This document shows positions 32,383-44,141 of a DNA stretch of 64,000 bases, piece by piece (position 1 is the stretch's first letter; each line of letters opens with the position of its first letter). The notes beneath the pieces are model-generated. The model ran no database searches. It was not told where the DNA came from and saw nothing but the letters and a program-made list of their open reading frames with translations. The DNA comes from Erodium maritimum (Eukaryota; Streptophyta; Magnoliopsida; Geraniales; Geraniaceae). The translations under genes were made by a program, and so were the position numbers. Location of the stretch: contig OY997588.1 in NCBI GenBank assembly GCA_963921825.1, positions 121,591,329 to 121,655,328 of the forward strand, in the 5' to 3' direction.

Positions 32383-32399
32383 ATGAATGAATTGTATCT

Positions 32400-34852
32400 A
32401 CACGTACATCATATTTATAGTTAATAGAGATGAGTCTAAACTAGACTATTGTAAGTGTATATGATAATGATAGATACAAAATCAATCTCGAAGATGTAGT
32501 TATCTCTATCTCTATCATTTAGTTGTAGAGATAGATATAACTATAACTTAGTTGTAAAGATAGAGATAACTATTCTGATGAGATAATTATTTTGATGATA
32601 CGCCCCCACAAGATGAAGCCGGAATAGGAGACAGGAGGCGAAGTTTGTCCCGAAACTTGTCAAACAGTACCTTGAGAAGAGGTTTGGTTAACATATCTGC
32701 AATTTGGTCAGCCGAAGAGATCGAGGAGATAGTCATTTGTTTCTGTAGAACCAACTAACGAACAAAATGAAAATCAACTTCGACTTGTCGTGTTCTGGCA
32801 TGAAAGGAAGGATTGGTATATAAGAAAACAGGGCCAATATTGTCACACCATATATGTGGAGGAAGCGCCAAGCGAACACCCAATTGAAGGAGTAAAGCCT
32901 TGAGCCATTTTAACTCAACACAAACGTCAGCCACAACCAGAAATTCGGACTCAGTAGAGGAGCGAGCGAAAGTTGGTTGCTTTCGAGAGTTCCATGCCAC
33001 CAAATGATTACCAAGATAAATCACATATCCCCCCGTTGAACGACGATCATTAGGGCAATCAGCCCAGTCAGCATCATTAAACGCTGTGACAGACGAAAGT
33101 TAGTCCTTGGCAAAAAATAGTCTTGTAGAAAGTGTGCCCTGTAAGTAACACTCGCTTGAGGGCGCAAAAGTGCTATGCGGTAAGTGAATGCATGAATTGG
33201 AAAAGCTTGTTCGCAGCAAAGCTAAGATCTGGTCGAGTCAAAGTTGCATATTGCAGACTGTCACATAGACGACAAAAAAGGTTACTATCATCGAGAGAAA
33301 AAGGATCACCAGTGGTCTTGGACAATGGCCGAGTAGGGTCTAGAGGTGTGGTCCATGGCTTAAAATTGGACATCCCAGCTAGGCGAAGTGCATCAGAAAG
33401 TACTGACTTTGGGACAAAACTAGGCCACCATGAGAATGAAGTACGTGAATGCCCAGAAAGTAGTGTCAAGAACCAAGATCCCTCAACTGAAACTCAATAA
33501 CTAAGAGAGTAATGAGAACATTGGTAGCACCATCATCGTCGCTAGTTAAAATCACATCATCAACATAGACCATCAAGTAAATAGTATGACCAACACCATG
33601 ATATATAAATCGAGATGAGTCACAATGAGAGCCAACAAATCCCAATGTAATAAGGAAAGTACTAAGACGCTGAAACCAAGCGCGATGTGTCTGTTTGAGT
33701 CCATAGAGAGACTTCTTTAATCTGCAAACATGATTAGGAAAGGTAGAATTAATAAACCCCTGAGGTTGTACCATATACACAGTCTCTTGTAAGTCTCCGT
33801 GTAAGAAGGTGTTGCTAACATCCAATAGCTTGAGTGACCAACCACGGGATACAACAATCGCAAACATCGTACGAATGGTAGTGGGTTTTACTACAGGACT
33901 AAAAGTATCTGTATAGTCAGGACCAAATTCCTGAGTAAACCCATGAGCAACCAACCGACCGTTGAACCTATCAATCGAGCCATCATATTTCCTTTAAATT
34001 TTAAAGATCCACCTGCTACCAACCACATTTACATTTGCCAGAACGGGAACCAACTCCCAAGTATCATTACGATGTAAAGCCAATATCTCAGCTTCCATTG
34101 CCGCCTTCCATGCCAGATTCTTGATTGCCTGAGTGAAGGATGTGGGTTCAATGTTAGTAGAAGAAGTCTCAACAAGGAGAACCTTAGGTTTTGGGTGTGG
34201 ACGACGGGTCATGATTTGATGGTGACAGGTAGGGACCGGAGAAGGAGAAGTTGAGTTGGTTAGAACTTAGCATGGTCTGAATTTACGAAGTCGGGAATGG
34301 GAAGTGGCGAAACTGGTTCAGTGCTAGAGGTGGAAGATAAAGTAGGTAGTTGTGGTATCGATAGTATTTGCAGATTGTCATTAGTACCAGAAACTGAGTG
34401 TAAGGGAGAAAGTGACATAACAGAAGGTCTATTCGAAAAGGAATGAAGCGACGAAGGAATCGGAAACAGTTGAATTAATGGTACTGACGAAGATTGTTGA
34501 GGTGGGGAAACCGAAGGTGTGATCGAAACAAGATGAAAAGGAAAAACCTTTTCATCAAAACGAGCATGACGAGAGATAAATTCGACCGGTATCTTTATCC
34601 AGACATCGATAGCCCATATGAGAGGAGGAGTAACCCAAAAAAACACATTGCTTAGATCAATAATTAAACTTATGTTTATTATATGGTCGAAGTAGAGGAT
34701 AAACTGCACACCCAAAAACTTAGCGAAATGAAAAATCTGGTGTAGTATTAAAAAGATAGGAGAAAGAAATTTGTTTTTGAAGATAGATATAAGTATAACT
34801 TAGTTTTAGCGATAGAGATAACTATTCTGATGAGATAACTATTGTGATGATA
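32400..34852 (-). mobile_element. Truncated Ty1/copia element
   Basis: On the minus strand the order is LTR piece (34852-34777), integrase C-terminal region, RT, RNase H, purine tract (complement of cgcccccaca at 32601) and LTR (32600 to about 32400). The two LTR pieces share about 70 bp with few differences (gatagatata-ctataacttag... ctattctgatgagataa). The 5' LTR is cut short, and gag, protease and most of the integrase are missing, so one deletion removed the front half. Several frameshifts and stops show it is old. Confidence 0.8.
32620..34715 (-). pseudogene. Copia pol remnant: integrase C-terminus, reverse transcriptase, RNase H
   Basis: The minus strand runs through SRHARFDEKVFPF (end of integrase, near 34560), then WKAAMEAEILALHRNDTWEL (start of RT, about 34100). 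It continues with GFTQEFGPDYTDTFSPVVKP, LDVSNTFLHGDLQETVYMVQ and the catalytic YVDD (about 33560), then LQYATLTRPDLSFAANKLFQ. Last comes a copia RNase H with ARSSTESEF and WCDNIGPVFLYTNPSFHART (about 32960-32800). The parts lie in different frames separated by stops, so no polyprotein can be made. The order and motifs are those of Ty1/copia, not Ty3. Confidence 0.9.
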
Positions 34853-35175
34853 TTGACAAATTGGTATCACAACCAATATCTACGAGTCATAAAGCGCACA
34901 ACAAAGTTCGAGGAGATCGCACGTAAAACCGTTGAGACAAGCTTTCGACGGATGTTTCGATCATAGCAATAGCTAATCCCGCCAATGCAAGATCTCGTCG
35001 AGCAGATGCACCACCTTTGGAGCGCGATGCAAATCATGGAGAGGACAGAAGACCAGTTCGACCAAATCTTGACAAAACTACGGTCGATAACGGTAACGCT
35101 TAAAGGATCGACGGTCATGGATATCCTATGCCATGACAAAAATCAACGCCGTAGAGAGCCACATGACGAGACATA
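34853..35175 (+). other. Possible retrotransposon leader and gag-like fragment
   Basis: ttggtatcacaacc (34860-34873) resembles a degraded tRNA-Met primer site in plus orientation, right after the copia LTR piece. The frame that follows (MQDLVEQMHHLWSAMQIMER, EDQFDQILTKLRS) is a heptad-like helix such as occurs near the start of plant retrotransposon gag. The match is weak and no LTR in this orientation was found. Confidence 0.35.
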
Positions 35176-35259
35176 GTCCAACAAAGAACCCAAGGTTGGA
35201 GGCGATTACTGACAGAACCACATCAAAAAACAAGAGCCAGTGGAGCGAGACCAGGTAGC

Positions 35260-36148
35260 TTGTTTTGTATGCGAGAAGTTTATGGTCGATTCGTAAACAA
35301 ACGGGTACGATCAAGTTTTGGACGCCTCGTAGAGTTGTTCAAGCATGACCGAAGGCATATCGGGGACCATTCAATCTTGTCCTTGGTACTAAGAAACCAT
35401 GGAACGACTGAAGGTCCTGAAACGAAGAACACCGAGCAAAGGATTCATTATCCATGGCTGGAAATCGCCAATCCATATGACGTGTTCGATGGAATGCGAG
35501 GAACAAGGGAGGCAAGGAGGAGTCTCCTGATCAGGACCGGTAAAAACCCACCTGCTCACGGTAGGAATTGGTCGTCTAGAAGCTTCATGGCAGACAACGA
35601 CAAATACTCAACATCGGCGAGGACTAGTCCTGCGATTCAAGGAGTTCCCGGACCCGGTAAAGATCGAGATAACCTACACCAAACTCCCGAGTTTCTGCTA
35701 CAACTGTAGGAGGCTCGGCCACATTGTCAAGGACTGCGAGTGGGAAGTTCGAGGCACTCCAAGGTATGATTCTTCCCTCCTAGAGTATCGGAAGGGCAAG
35801 CAGGTGAAGCCGTATGCTACAGATTGGAGCGTGTTTACTCGACCGTCCGCCCTGCCAGGCTCTGGGGAACTTTCCTCAAGCACTCTACCTAAAGGCTCTC
35901 TACCCGTGAGTGGGAGTCCCCGAGTTTCCCCGAGCACTGTACCTAACCGTACTATGGCTCGGGTTAGCACCCCACTGAGGACCGACCAGTTACCCGAGGG
36001 GTCGGTCTCTAAAGCTCCAACGCCCGTTCCTAGGGAACCTGATGTTGTGGGAGCTGTTGGGACGGGAATGCTCAAGAGGTCTGCCGTTGGAGAGTCTCGA
36101 GATGATCAGGCGAGGGTTGGGAAACAGCCCCGCCATGAGGGATGTTAG
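35260..36148 (+). pseudogene. LINE ORF1-like fragment with a CCHC zinc knuckle
   Basis: One frame contains PSFCYNCRRLGHIVKDCEW, a perfect Cys-x2-Cys-x4-His-x4-Cys knuckle at 35696-35737, preceded by EITYTKL and followed by a Pro/Ser-rich tail ending at 36148. This is the hallmark of plant LINE ORF1 proteins (DUF4283 / zf-CCHC_4), which bind the element RNA. The DUF4283 part expected upstream is not readable in one frame: 35260-35709 is open in a different register without clear similarity. It is an ORF1 relic, possibly frame-shifted, with no ORF2 behind it. Confidence 0.65.
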
Positions 36149-38769
36149 ACCACCTGAGTAACAGGGACTGGCCCTAAGAGGGGTCCCTGGTCAATACTGC
36201 TTTGCCTCCCACCACTACTGTTGAGTTCCTTGGCCAGTTTTTAGAGCAGGAATTCTAGTACCACCTTCTCTTCCTTCGTTTTATATCATTGTCTATATGT
36301 CATCCAAATATCGTTTGTGACGGTTCTAATGAAAAAAGGATTAGTAAGCCATTGTTCTTTATGTCTGACCTTAGTGGCCCAGTAACATATTTCTTAATGC
36401 ACATCGATGCTTTGATTTAATCATTTATAAAATTACAATCAAAACCAACCTGAACTTGAGTACATGATTATTTAGGCCACCATCTCTGTGGTCCAATACT
36501 ATTGTTGGTCCATCATCACAAATAAGAAACTGAAATAGGTGGAGAAGAAAGGAAAACTTGAAGACACGACCAATGTGCTGTGGGTATTTGAGTAATTTGA
36601 CAAGATATTTAACAAAGTTGGTAATAATGCAACTAGATAATATAGATTGAGATGGTAAAGTGTTACCAGAAACATGTATAGAATGTTTGTGGAGGAGCTA
36701 CCATAAACATTACGGGAGGGAGGGAGAGAGAGATCCGTAACGGTAACGGTAAGGTTGGTTGGTACTGGTACTAGGATCAACCGACAGAGCGTGGGTTTTG
36801 TGGGCTACACTTCTACCATCTCATATTCTCAATTCCCTTTCTTTTTATTTATTTATAACAATTACTATCGTTATTTATTCTACATGATCGAGTAATTAAA
36901 TTTAACATTCCGACTTGAACTTATAAGTTGAGTGAATATGAACAATAATTGCACAAGATGGAAGCCAAAAGTGGAATGATAATTGTGTCTGCCCAACTGC
37001 AAACACGATTTACTGGTTATCTCCAGCTTAATGTTGGTAATTTTAATGTTTAGAATTGAGCTTGAGCTTAATCGTGAGGAACATAGAAACATGTCATCTG
37101 ACTTCATTTGTCAAAATCATTAGGCCACCAATACCATTATGGCTCAGCTCATGCATGTGCTTCTCTTTCCCTTTCCACTATTCCACAATGTTACTTGTCC
37201 ATCAAACCTGTATCTCATTTTTTAGGAATAACGATAAGACACTCAATAGTAAAAGTACTTGCTCACAATTGACCCTCCCCCACTTTACAGTAAATGTCGT
37301 TTTCGAGTCATTTAACTAATCTCTAGTCCTCATCCGTTTCTTGTCGTAAATACATGAATTTATATATTATTCGATAATTCTTTTTTGAGGTTTTAACGTG
37401 GTATAAGAGCCTGAGCCCGGATGGATTTCAACACGCCACATAAAATCACGTAGATACTTAATAATTATGCTGGGTGAGTAATTGAAATGGAAATGAACAT
37501 GATATCAAGGGGGGAAGACAAACATGTTATGTGAGCTGTCCTTTTCACCATTTTCCTTGTATGATGAAGAGGGAAGAATGATTCTCAGTATTTAAGTATG
37601 TTTTTATTTGTTTCTTGTGTTTATTTTAGACTTTTGAAGCAAAAGATAGTAGAGAGCATTAGGGTCATGTGTAGGTGGTAGTGGTGGTATTAGACAAGCA
37701 TGTTAGGGCCCATTAACAGCTGTTTTTTATTTAGCTCCTCTTGAATCCCCAAAGCTGCTCTGTTTCCTCCCAAGCCTTCCACATTCTCTCCTCTCTTTCC
37801 CACACCTCAACCTCAATAATAGTGCCTTAGTGCTCTTCTCTCTGTCTCTCTGCACTTCTGTACCTATCTAGTAACACCCATTTATGTCTTCTCAGTCTCA
37901 CCAAAACAATTTGGAAAAAAATATGTGTGCTACTGCATTTAATTTTGACCCTAGAGGCTCAACCATATCAATATAATTGAAGAAACTATTGACAATGGGA
38001 GGCAAAGTCCAAGGATGTGCATTTTGGCAAATGGGTTTTGAATCTTGTGGTGTGTCAGAGTCACACAAGGACAATACTAACCATTTGATCATATCATGTC
38101 CCCTATGTTACTTTCACCCTCTTTTTTATCTTTCCTTGTGTTTTTATTAGTAAGAGATGTGTGGTTAATTTGTTTGGCATGAGAGGCATGGGCAGTTGAG
38201 TAATATCAGACCCCAACAGCAGGCATGTTCATGTGTCTGGTTGTGGCTGAGGAAGAGAGGTTTGAGCTTTGAGATAAAAGTTACAAGGACCCATGATTTG
38301 AAGGCTCATGAGAAATTCCCACAATGGCTCCTCTATCATTCAGATATATGGCCTATGCCTTTTGCCTGCAAGGTGTTTGATCAAAGGCCCACATGATGAA
38401 CAGTACATCTTTTTTTCCTTTCTTAAGTTGAGAATCATCAACCATTGAAGATGGGATATTACAGAAATGCCTTGTGGATCCAACTATGCTCGATTTTGTG
38501 TTGTTTTCAGTGTCAGTGATTTTAGATTATCCTCCTTCATTTGTGGTGAAATTCTCTCGGGACTCTCCGTTTGGCCCATCTGCTGTTGTAAGCAAATAGC
38601 TTAATCTCTGTTCGAGGCACTTCTTGAAGAAAGTAGTGTTCTTTTTCCCGAGAAGCTGAGCTTCTTCTTGTGAGGAACAAGGTAAGAAAGAATAACATCT
38701 GTTGCATTCATCAGAGTGTTACAATTACAGTGAACTCTTGTAAGCATCATGTGAAGTGATGGTTCTTCA
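36149..38769 (+). other. Spacer with the likely promoter and 5' UTR of the IQD gene
   Basis: No protein-like frame is present. A CT-rich block at about 37735-37870 (ctctcctctctttcccacac, gtgctcttctctctgtctct) looks like a transcribed leader, so a 5' UTR intron before the ATG at 38770 is possible. A short piece near 37397 (acgtggtataagagcctgag) resembles a decayed retrotransposon primer site. Confidence 0.4.
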
Positions 38770-40914
38770 ATGGCTAAGAAGAAAAGCTGGTTCAGTTTGG
38801 TAAAGAGGCTCTTTGTTTCAGAGTCACCCTCAACCTCAACACAAGAAAAAAAGGTATGCTTGAACATGATCTGTTTCATGGTCTCAACCCATTACTGATT
38901 TACATTTTTCCTTCTTTGTTATCAGAAGGAAAGGAGAAGGAGATGGGTGTTTGGAGGGTATAAGATCAGAAAGGTGCCCTCGCTTACAGCACCGCCGCAG
39001 AAGAGGCTCAGTGAAGCCGAGGAAGAACAGAACAAACATGCCTTGAATGTGGTGGTTGCCACTGCTGCTGCTGCTGAAGCTGCTGTTGCATCTGCCCAAG
39101 CCACAGCCGAGGTTGTCAAGCTCACTGAATCTATCCATCAAGTTCAGGCAGGAGTAGAAAAACCATCACCCACCAGCCCAATTCATCGTCCCAACCATGA
39201 ACAAGAGAGGGAGATTCAACAATTTGCTGCCACTAAAATTCAGACAGCTTATAGGGGTTACCTTGTAAGTTTGATACATCACTTCTCCTACATCAACTGA
39301 ATGTTATGTTACATGGCATAGTTCAGAAAACTGAATGATCATTCATAGTACCAGATCTTGTTGAATCAATCTTGATCTTATCAAGTGACAATTAGTGGTT
39401 CATAGTAGTGATAGTTGTAGCTCAAATGTATTGCAGGCAAGAAAGGCTTTGAGAGCATTGAAGGGGATAGTGAAGCTTCAAGCTCTAATCAGAGGACGGG
39501 CAGTACGAAGACAGGCTGTTACCACCCTTAAGTGTTTGCAATCCATAGTAAACATTCAGACACAAGCTTGTGCTAGGAGATATCAAACAGTGGAAGGTAC
39601 CGATGAAAATAAAGACTGGCAAGTTTTGGGAGACAAGATAATAAAGGTTAGTAAGTACTGTATTGGACTCTTGTCTCAGAAGATGTTTATGATTGAACAT
39701 CAACTAGTTGTTGTAAGTTCTTGTGATGTTGGATCTTCAGGTTGACTCCAGCAGTGAAAGAAGGTGGGATGATAGTCTTCTGTCAAAGCAAAATGCAGAT
39801 GCATTGATATTGAGCAAGAAAGAGGCTGCATTGAAGAGGGAAAGGATAAAGGAGTACTCCTTTCACCATCGGGTATGGCTCGAAATCTTTATATCAGCAT
39901 CTCCAATAGACCAGTTTGAGTTTGTTTTTTGATGGAAAAACTCCAGGTACTAACTATCACCGATTTCTACATCTCAAGAATTTGCTGCTGACTTATTAGT
40001 CGATCAGATCAGTACCCTTGACTTATGGTAATTACACAAACTAATATTTTCCGTTAAAAATGACGGAAAACGTTAGAAAAAACTCCAAGAACTAATTGTC
40101 ATATGACTATTGAAATCAAAAACTAATTGTAGACTTGTTACTTTTTGGAGTTTTTCCTAACGTTTTCTGTCATTTCTAACGGAAAATGTTTGTTTGTGGA
40201 ATTACCATAAGTCAAGGGTACTGATCTGATCGACTAATAAGTCAGCAGGTACAACTCGACGATAGTTAGTTCCTGGGTTTAACCCTTCTTTGATTCTGAC
40301 TAGTGGCAACTTCTCAGAAATCTGCAGAATCAGAAAGGAAGAAGGTAAATGGAAGACTGAGGTACTGGTTAGAGCAATGGGTGGATACCCAAGTTTCCAA
40401 GAGCAAAGAGCTTGAAGATTTGGACACAATGTTCAACTCAACCAGGACTGCAGAGGAGTTTGGGGGAAGAAAGCAACTGAAACTGAGAAGCTTTCAGAGG
40501 AAAAACCCAACTGAAGTAATGGACTCTCCAGTGTTGGCTTCAAGAAGATCATCTCATCACACAAGGCAGGTCTCAGCTGGAGAGGACAACGGCTCTCCTC
40601 TTGTGATTCCAACTTACATGGCAGCAACACAATCCGCGAGGGCAAAAGCAAGATCAGTGAGCTCACCAAAGCAAAGGCCAGGCATATCTGAGACCTGCTC
40701 TGAATGTTACTCACCATACAAGAACAAGCTCTCTCTTGTGTCTTCTCTTATAAGCGAAACACCGAGCAATACCAGGATTATTAGGCATGGTGGTCAGCAA
40801 AGATCTCCAAGCTTGAAGGCTGTCCCCGGAATCATAAAATCAAGCAGCAGAATAGCAAAAGATCTGAGCTTTGATTCAGAGTACTCATTTGCAAACTTGG
40901 ATCGACAGTATTGA
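38770..40914 (+). CDS. IQ67-domain (IQD) calmodulin-binding protein, 5 exons, 453 aa
   Basis: Exons are 38770-38853, 38926-39264, 39437-39646, 39741-39872 and 40318-40914, all GT-AG and phase 0. The protein begins [19 protein letters not shown], the usual IQD start. An Ala-rich helix at about 70-100 comes next. The IQ67 domain lies at about 128-192: [12 protein letters not shown], exon junction, [20 protein letters not shown] and IQTQACARR. The intron falling inside the first IQ motif is a known mark of the family. [20 protein letters not shown] follows, with a basic Ser-rich C-terminus. IQD proteins bind calmodulin and act as scaffolds at microtubules, membranes or nucleus; the partner here is unknown. 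It resembles the IQD11/12 group, a tentative placing. Intron 4 holds a MITE. All expected parts are present. Confidence 0.93.
39938..40280. mobile_element. MITE with very long inverted repeats in intron 4 of the IQD gene
   Basis: The left end aaactccaggtactaactatc pairs with the right end gatagttagttcctgggttt. The pairing continues inward for more than 100 bp (ctgctgacttattagtcgat, cagatcagtacccttgactt, taacggaaaa), leaving a short middle. The whole unit could fold into one long hairpin. No clear target duplication was found, so the superfamily is open. Confidence 0.85.
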
Positions 40915-42060
40915 TGATCTGAGTGCTTAGTTGCTTTAGGTGCACAAGTGAGACAATGTTTGATCAACCCATCAAAGAACACTTCATTTTCAATGTAGCA
41001 CGAATGCACTCTCTTGATCTTCCATGCTCACCATTTTTCTTCTCTTCTTAATGTATAATCTAGAAAAGAAACTGCTCAAAATTGCAGATCATCACTTGGC
41101 CTCACGAGTCGATGGATATTGGCATGAAACCATGTATTCTCCTACATGGGAACTCATGAAACATTTGACACCTCAAAGCCCAAAGCTTCATACGTGTATT
41201 TGGATGGAAAGATTATACAATGTGTTCCGTCTAAACAAGTTTTTTTTATCAGCGAAAACAAATTTAAATTAAGTCTCTTTAGAAGATGAAAATAAATATA
41301 TGTAGGTGGTCTAGCTACAGACCAGTGAATCAAGTGCTGATATGGTTTGAATATAAAACTTGCTTATCCAACTGATTAAACACTTAAATTAGGGTCATTA
41401 GGATAATGTTCAAGTACCAAGCGCCCCCCTGAAGTCTTATTTATTTTCAATAAAAGGATTCGCATATGGTAGAAATGGGTTGAGTATGCTCAAGCCTACA
41501 AAGCTCGTTGGCCTTCAAACCTTGGTGTGAAGTGTGGATGTGCTAGGCCTAGCTTTGTTAAATAGACTTAGGAACCAATCACATCCTGATCTCTGGTGAA
41601 GTGACATGGATTTCTTTTTTTTGAAAAATCTGTTTGAAGCCATTGAAAATATCCATGGCTGTGCATGGTTGAGTATTGTTCATGATAAATCTTTTCACTG
41701 ATGCAAAAGCAATGACTCATAAGGTTCCCAACCAACCGGGACTTTCCTTATATGGAAATGCTGGAAAGTGGCATCTTCAAGCCCAAAAAGAATCGGATAG
41801 TGATGTTTGGGTTAGGATTTTTTTTTTGAAGAAAATCAGATTTAGTTTGTTCATATTTAATTAGTATAATATTTATCAATAAATTAAGAATTTTAAACCA
41901 AAGTTAGTAAAACTGAATAAAAAAGCTTTTTGGGAGAGAACCCTGATCTAGGGTTTATGCTCCTTTCATTTGTCGCTACCTTCTCTGATTGCTTTTCTCG
42001 ACGATATTGATCCTGCCTGATCATCAAGCCCGCTCTTTCCCCGTCGCAACCATTACCGCC
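40915..42060. other. IQD 3' region and spacer, no gene recognised
   Basis: The first few hundred bases are probably the IQD 3' UTR. The rest holds only short frames without known similarity and an AT-rich part near 41815-41930. Confidence 0.45.
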
Positions 42061-42790
42061 ATGGACTGGAATGCCAGACTCTGGAGGCAAATGAAGGGGC
42101 CTTGGAACTTCAACCCCGACCGCCTTTACCAGTACTGCCCTGCCCCAATTTCTTACCCTCACCACCACAACCTACGCCCCTTCCACCGTCTCTTCTACCC
42201 TTTCCTGGACCATGTCTCCTACCACGAATCGTGGCTCCTCATCGTCACCAGGAAAATGGGTGATAAGAGAACATCGTGCCCATCAGGATCTCATCCCACG
42301 AGGATCTCCATGGGAGGTATTTTCCCTTACCTGAATATTACTTGCTGTTTTGGATCAATTAGTCGTACCTACGGGACCGACCTACTTGGGAGGAGTTGCA
42401 GTCTGAGATGCCAATCCTATATGGTATATCGGCCACAATACTACACCAAGGTGACTCGAAAGCCGATCCATTGCGGACTCCGAACATCCATGGCGCGGAC
42501 CCTCAACTTGTACTTGCCTAATTGGCATAAATGGCCGATACTATGTCTATGGCCACCAACAGATGATTGTGGGGAACCCCGATCGACCAAACGCCCATAG
42601 TTTATATGCCTTGTCCCTCCAACGCGATGTATCAACTGATACGAGATTTTTCAGGCAGAGTCAAGGAGTGACTAGCATGGAGATTTCCGGTTGTGAAGAT
42701 CGTCTACTTTTAAGTGTCCCTGAAATAGCCAGACATCTAGCTATAAGGTTTGCGTCAAGAGCCTACGGGACAAGACCTCAGTATTACCCT
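42061..42790 (+). pseudogene. Unrecognised, apparently decayed coding sequence
   Basis: A frame begins at ATG 42061 (MDWNARLWRQMKGPWNFNPD) and is open to 42598, but its second half reads poorly. Different frames over 42260-42780 give protein-like runs (HRAHQDLIPREDLHGRYFPL near 42270; QSQGVTSMEISGCEDRLLLS near 42655), as expected of a coding region broken by indels. No family was recognised. It may be a captured gene fragment or part of a transposon. Confidence 0.35.
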
Positions 42791-42849
42791 TTTCATTCTC
42801 TGGCATTTATATCTTTGTACCTTCATTTTTTGACATTCCTATTATTGTA

Positions 42850-44108
42850 TTTTCAAGGGCAATTTTCATCTAAATACCCTAACTATAGGGTTAGCGTCAA
42901 TTCAGTACCCTAACTCTTTTTCGTGGCACCTCAATACCCTAGAATGACATTTTCTGTCACTTTAGTACCCGCCGTCAACTTTCCATCCATTTTGGATGGA
43001 AAATGCTTGAAAAGTCCAAAATACCCCTCACTAACAGTCAAATTTTCAAACTAATGCCATTGATTTTCAAAAATTATATTTATTTATTTATTTTATAAAA
43101 ATCTGTTTTTAATTTTAAAAAACTAGATTTTATTTTTCAAAATTCAATTTTTATTTAAAAATAATAATATTTAATGTAAAAAATCAGATTTTATTTTAAA
43201 AAAAAAACAATGTTTACTAAAAAAATTCATTTTTATTTTAAAAAATCATATTTTATTGTTAAAAAATAAGTTTTTATTTTAAAAATCAGTTTTTATTTAA
43301 AAAATCAATTTTTACTTTTAGAAATCAGTTTTTATTTTTTTAAAAAACTTTTTTTTATTTAAAAAAAATCAATTTTTACTACAAAAATTCATTTTTATTT
43401 TTAAAAATCATATTTTTATTGTTAAAAAAATCAGTTTTTATTCAAAAAATAATATAAAAATCAGATATATATCATATTTTTTTCTATTTTTTAATTCACT
43501 TCTTTTTGTAATTACTGTTTTTAATCTTTTTTTTTTGTTTAATTCATATCTTATTAAATTCTTTTTTTTTTCAATTTACTACCCTTCTTCAACCTCAGAA
43601 CACACCCTATTTTTTTTTTCAATTCACTACCCTTCTTCAAGACCACAAATCCTTAATCACTACCATTACATGGAATTGCATCACACAAGACATGATTTCT
43701 ACCCATGATTTCCCCCAAATGCCAACTCTTGACTTTAACTCCATTGAAACCAGAGATGTTTGAATGTTGAACAATGAAACCCAGAATGACCAAAATTGCA
43801 CAATACTTCTATCTATCACCTCTCTATTGGAATAGAGGTCTGAAACTGAAACAACAAAAAACCAATCTCACAACAGATATAACAACAAATACTCAGTTTT
43901 GAACAAATGGGTATAAAACAAACACGAATCTAAACAACAACATAGTAGGAGTCGACAAAACAGAGCTCCGGCAAGCCTGAAAGGACAGAGGAGATCTGGG
44001 AACCGAGAGGTTGTTTAGAGAGAGGTTGAAATGAGAGAGAGAAAGGGGTTGAGATGAGAGAGATAAAGATAAATTAGGGTTTTAATTTTTTACGGTAATG
44101 GCTATTTT
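42850..44108. other. AT-rich spacer with simple-sequence character and a possible MITE end
   Basis: gggcaattttcatctaaata and the repeated taccctaac / agtaccc words at about 42857-42990 look like one end of a MITE, but no matching inverted end was found. From 43050 to 43600 the sequence is almost all A and T, with many aaaatcagtttttatttt variants. No gene is visible. Confidence 0.5.
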
Positions 44109-44113
44109 GTCCC

Positions 44114-44141
44114 TGTCATGCCCCAAATCCGGTTTTGATCG
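44114..44141 (-). mobile_element. Outer solo LTR, first 28 bases (terminal piece)
   Basis: tgtcatgccccaaatccgg is the terminal motif of this LTR group in minus orientation. GTCCC (44109-44113) precedes it and recurs at 57577-57581 after the other end of the outer LTR. The piece is cut at 44141, where the inner element begins. Confidence 0.75.

Noticed and set aside
32400-34852. Intact copia element with two complete LTRs
   Set aside because: The right LTR piece is only about 75 bp and gag to integrase is missing, so it is a truncated copy.
34853-36148. One continuous plus-strand retrotransposon with primer site, gag and zinc knuckle
   Set aside because: No plus-oriented LTR or pol was found and the zinc knuckle fits LINE ORF1; the two parts were kept separate.
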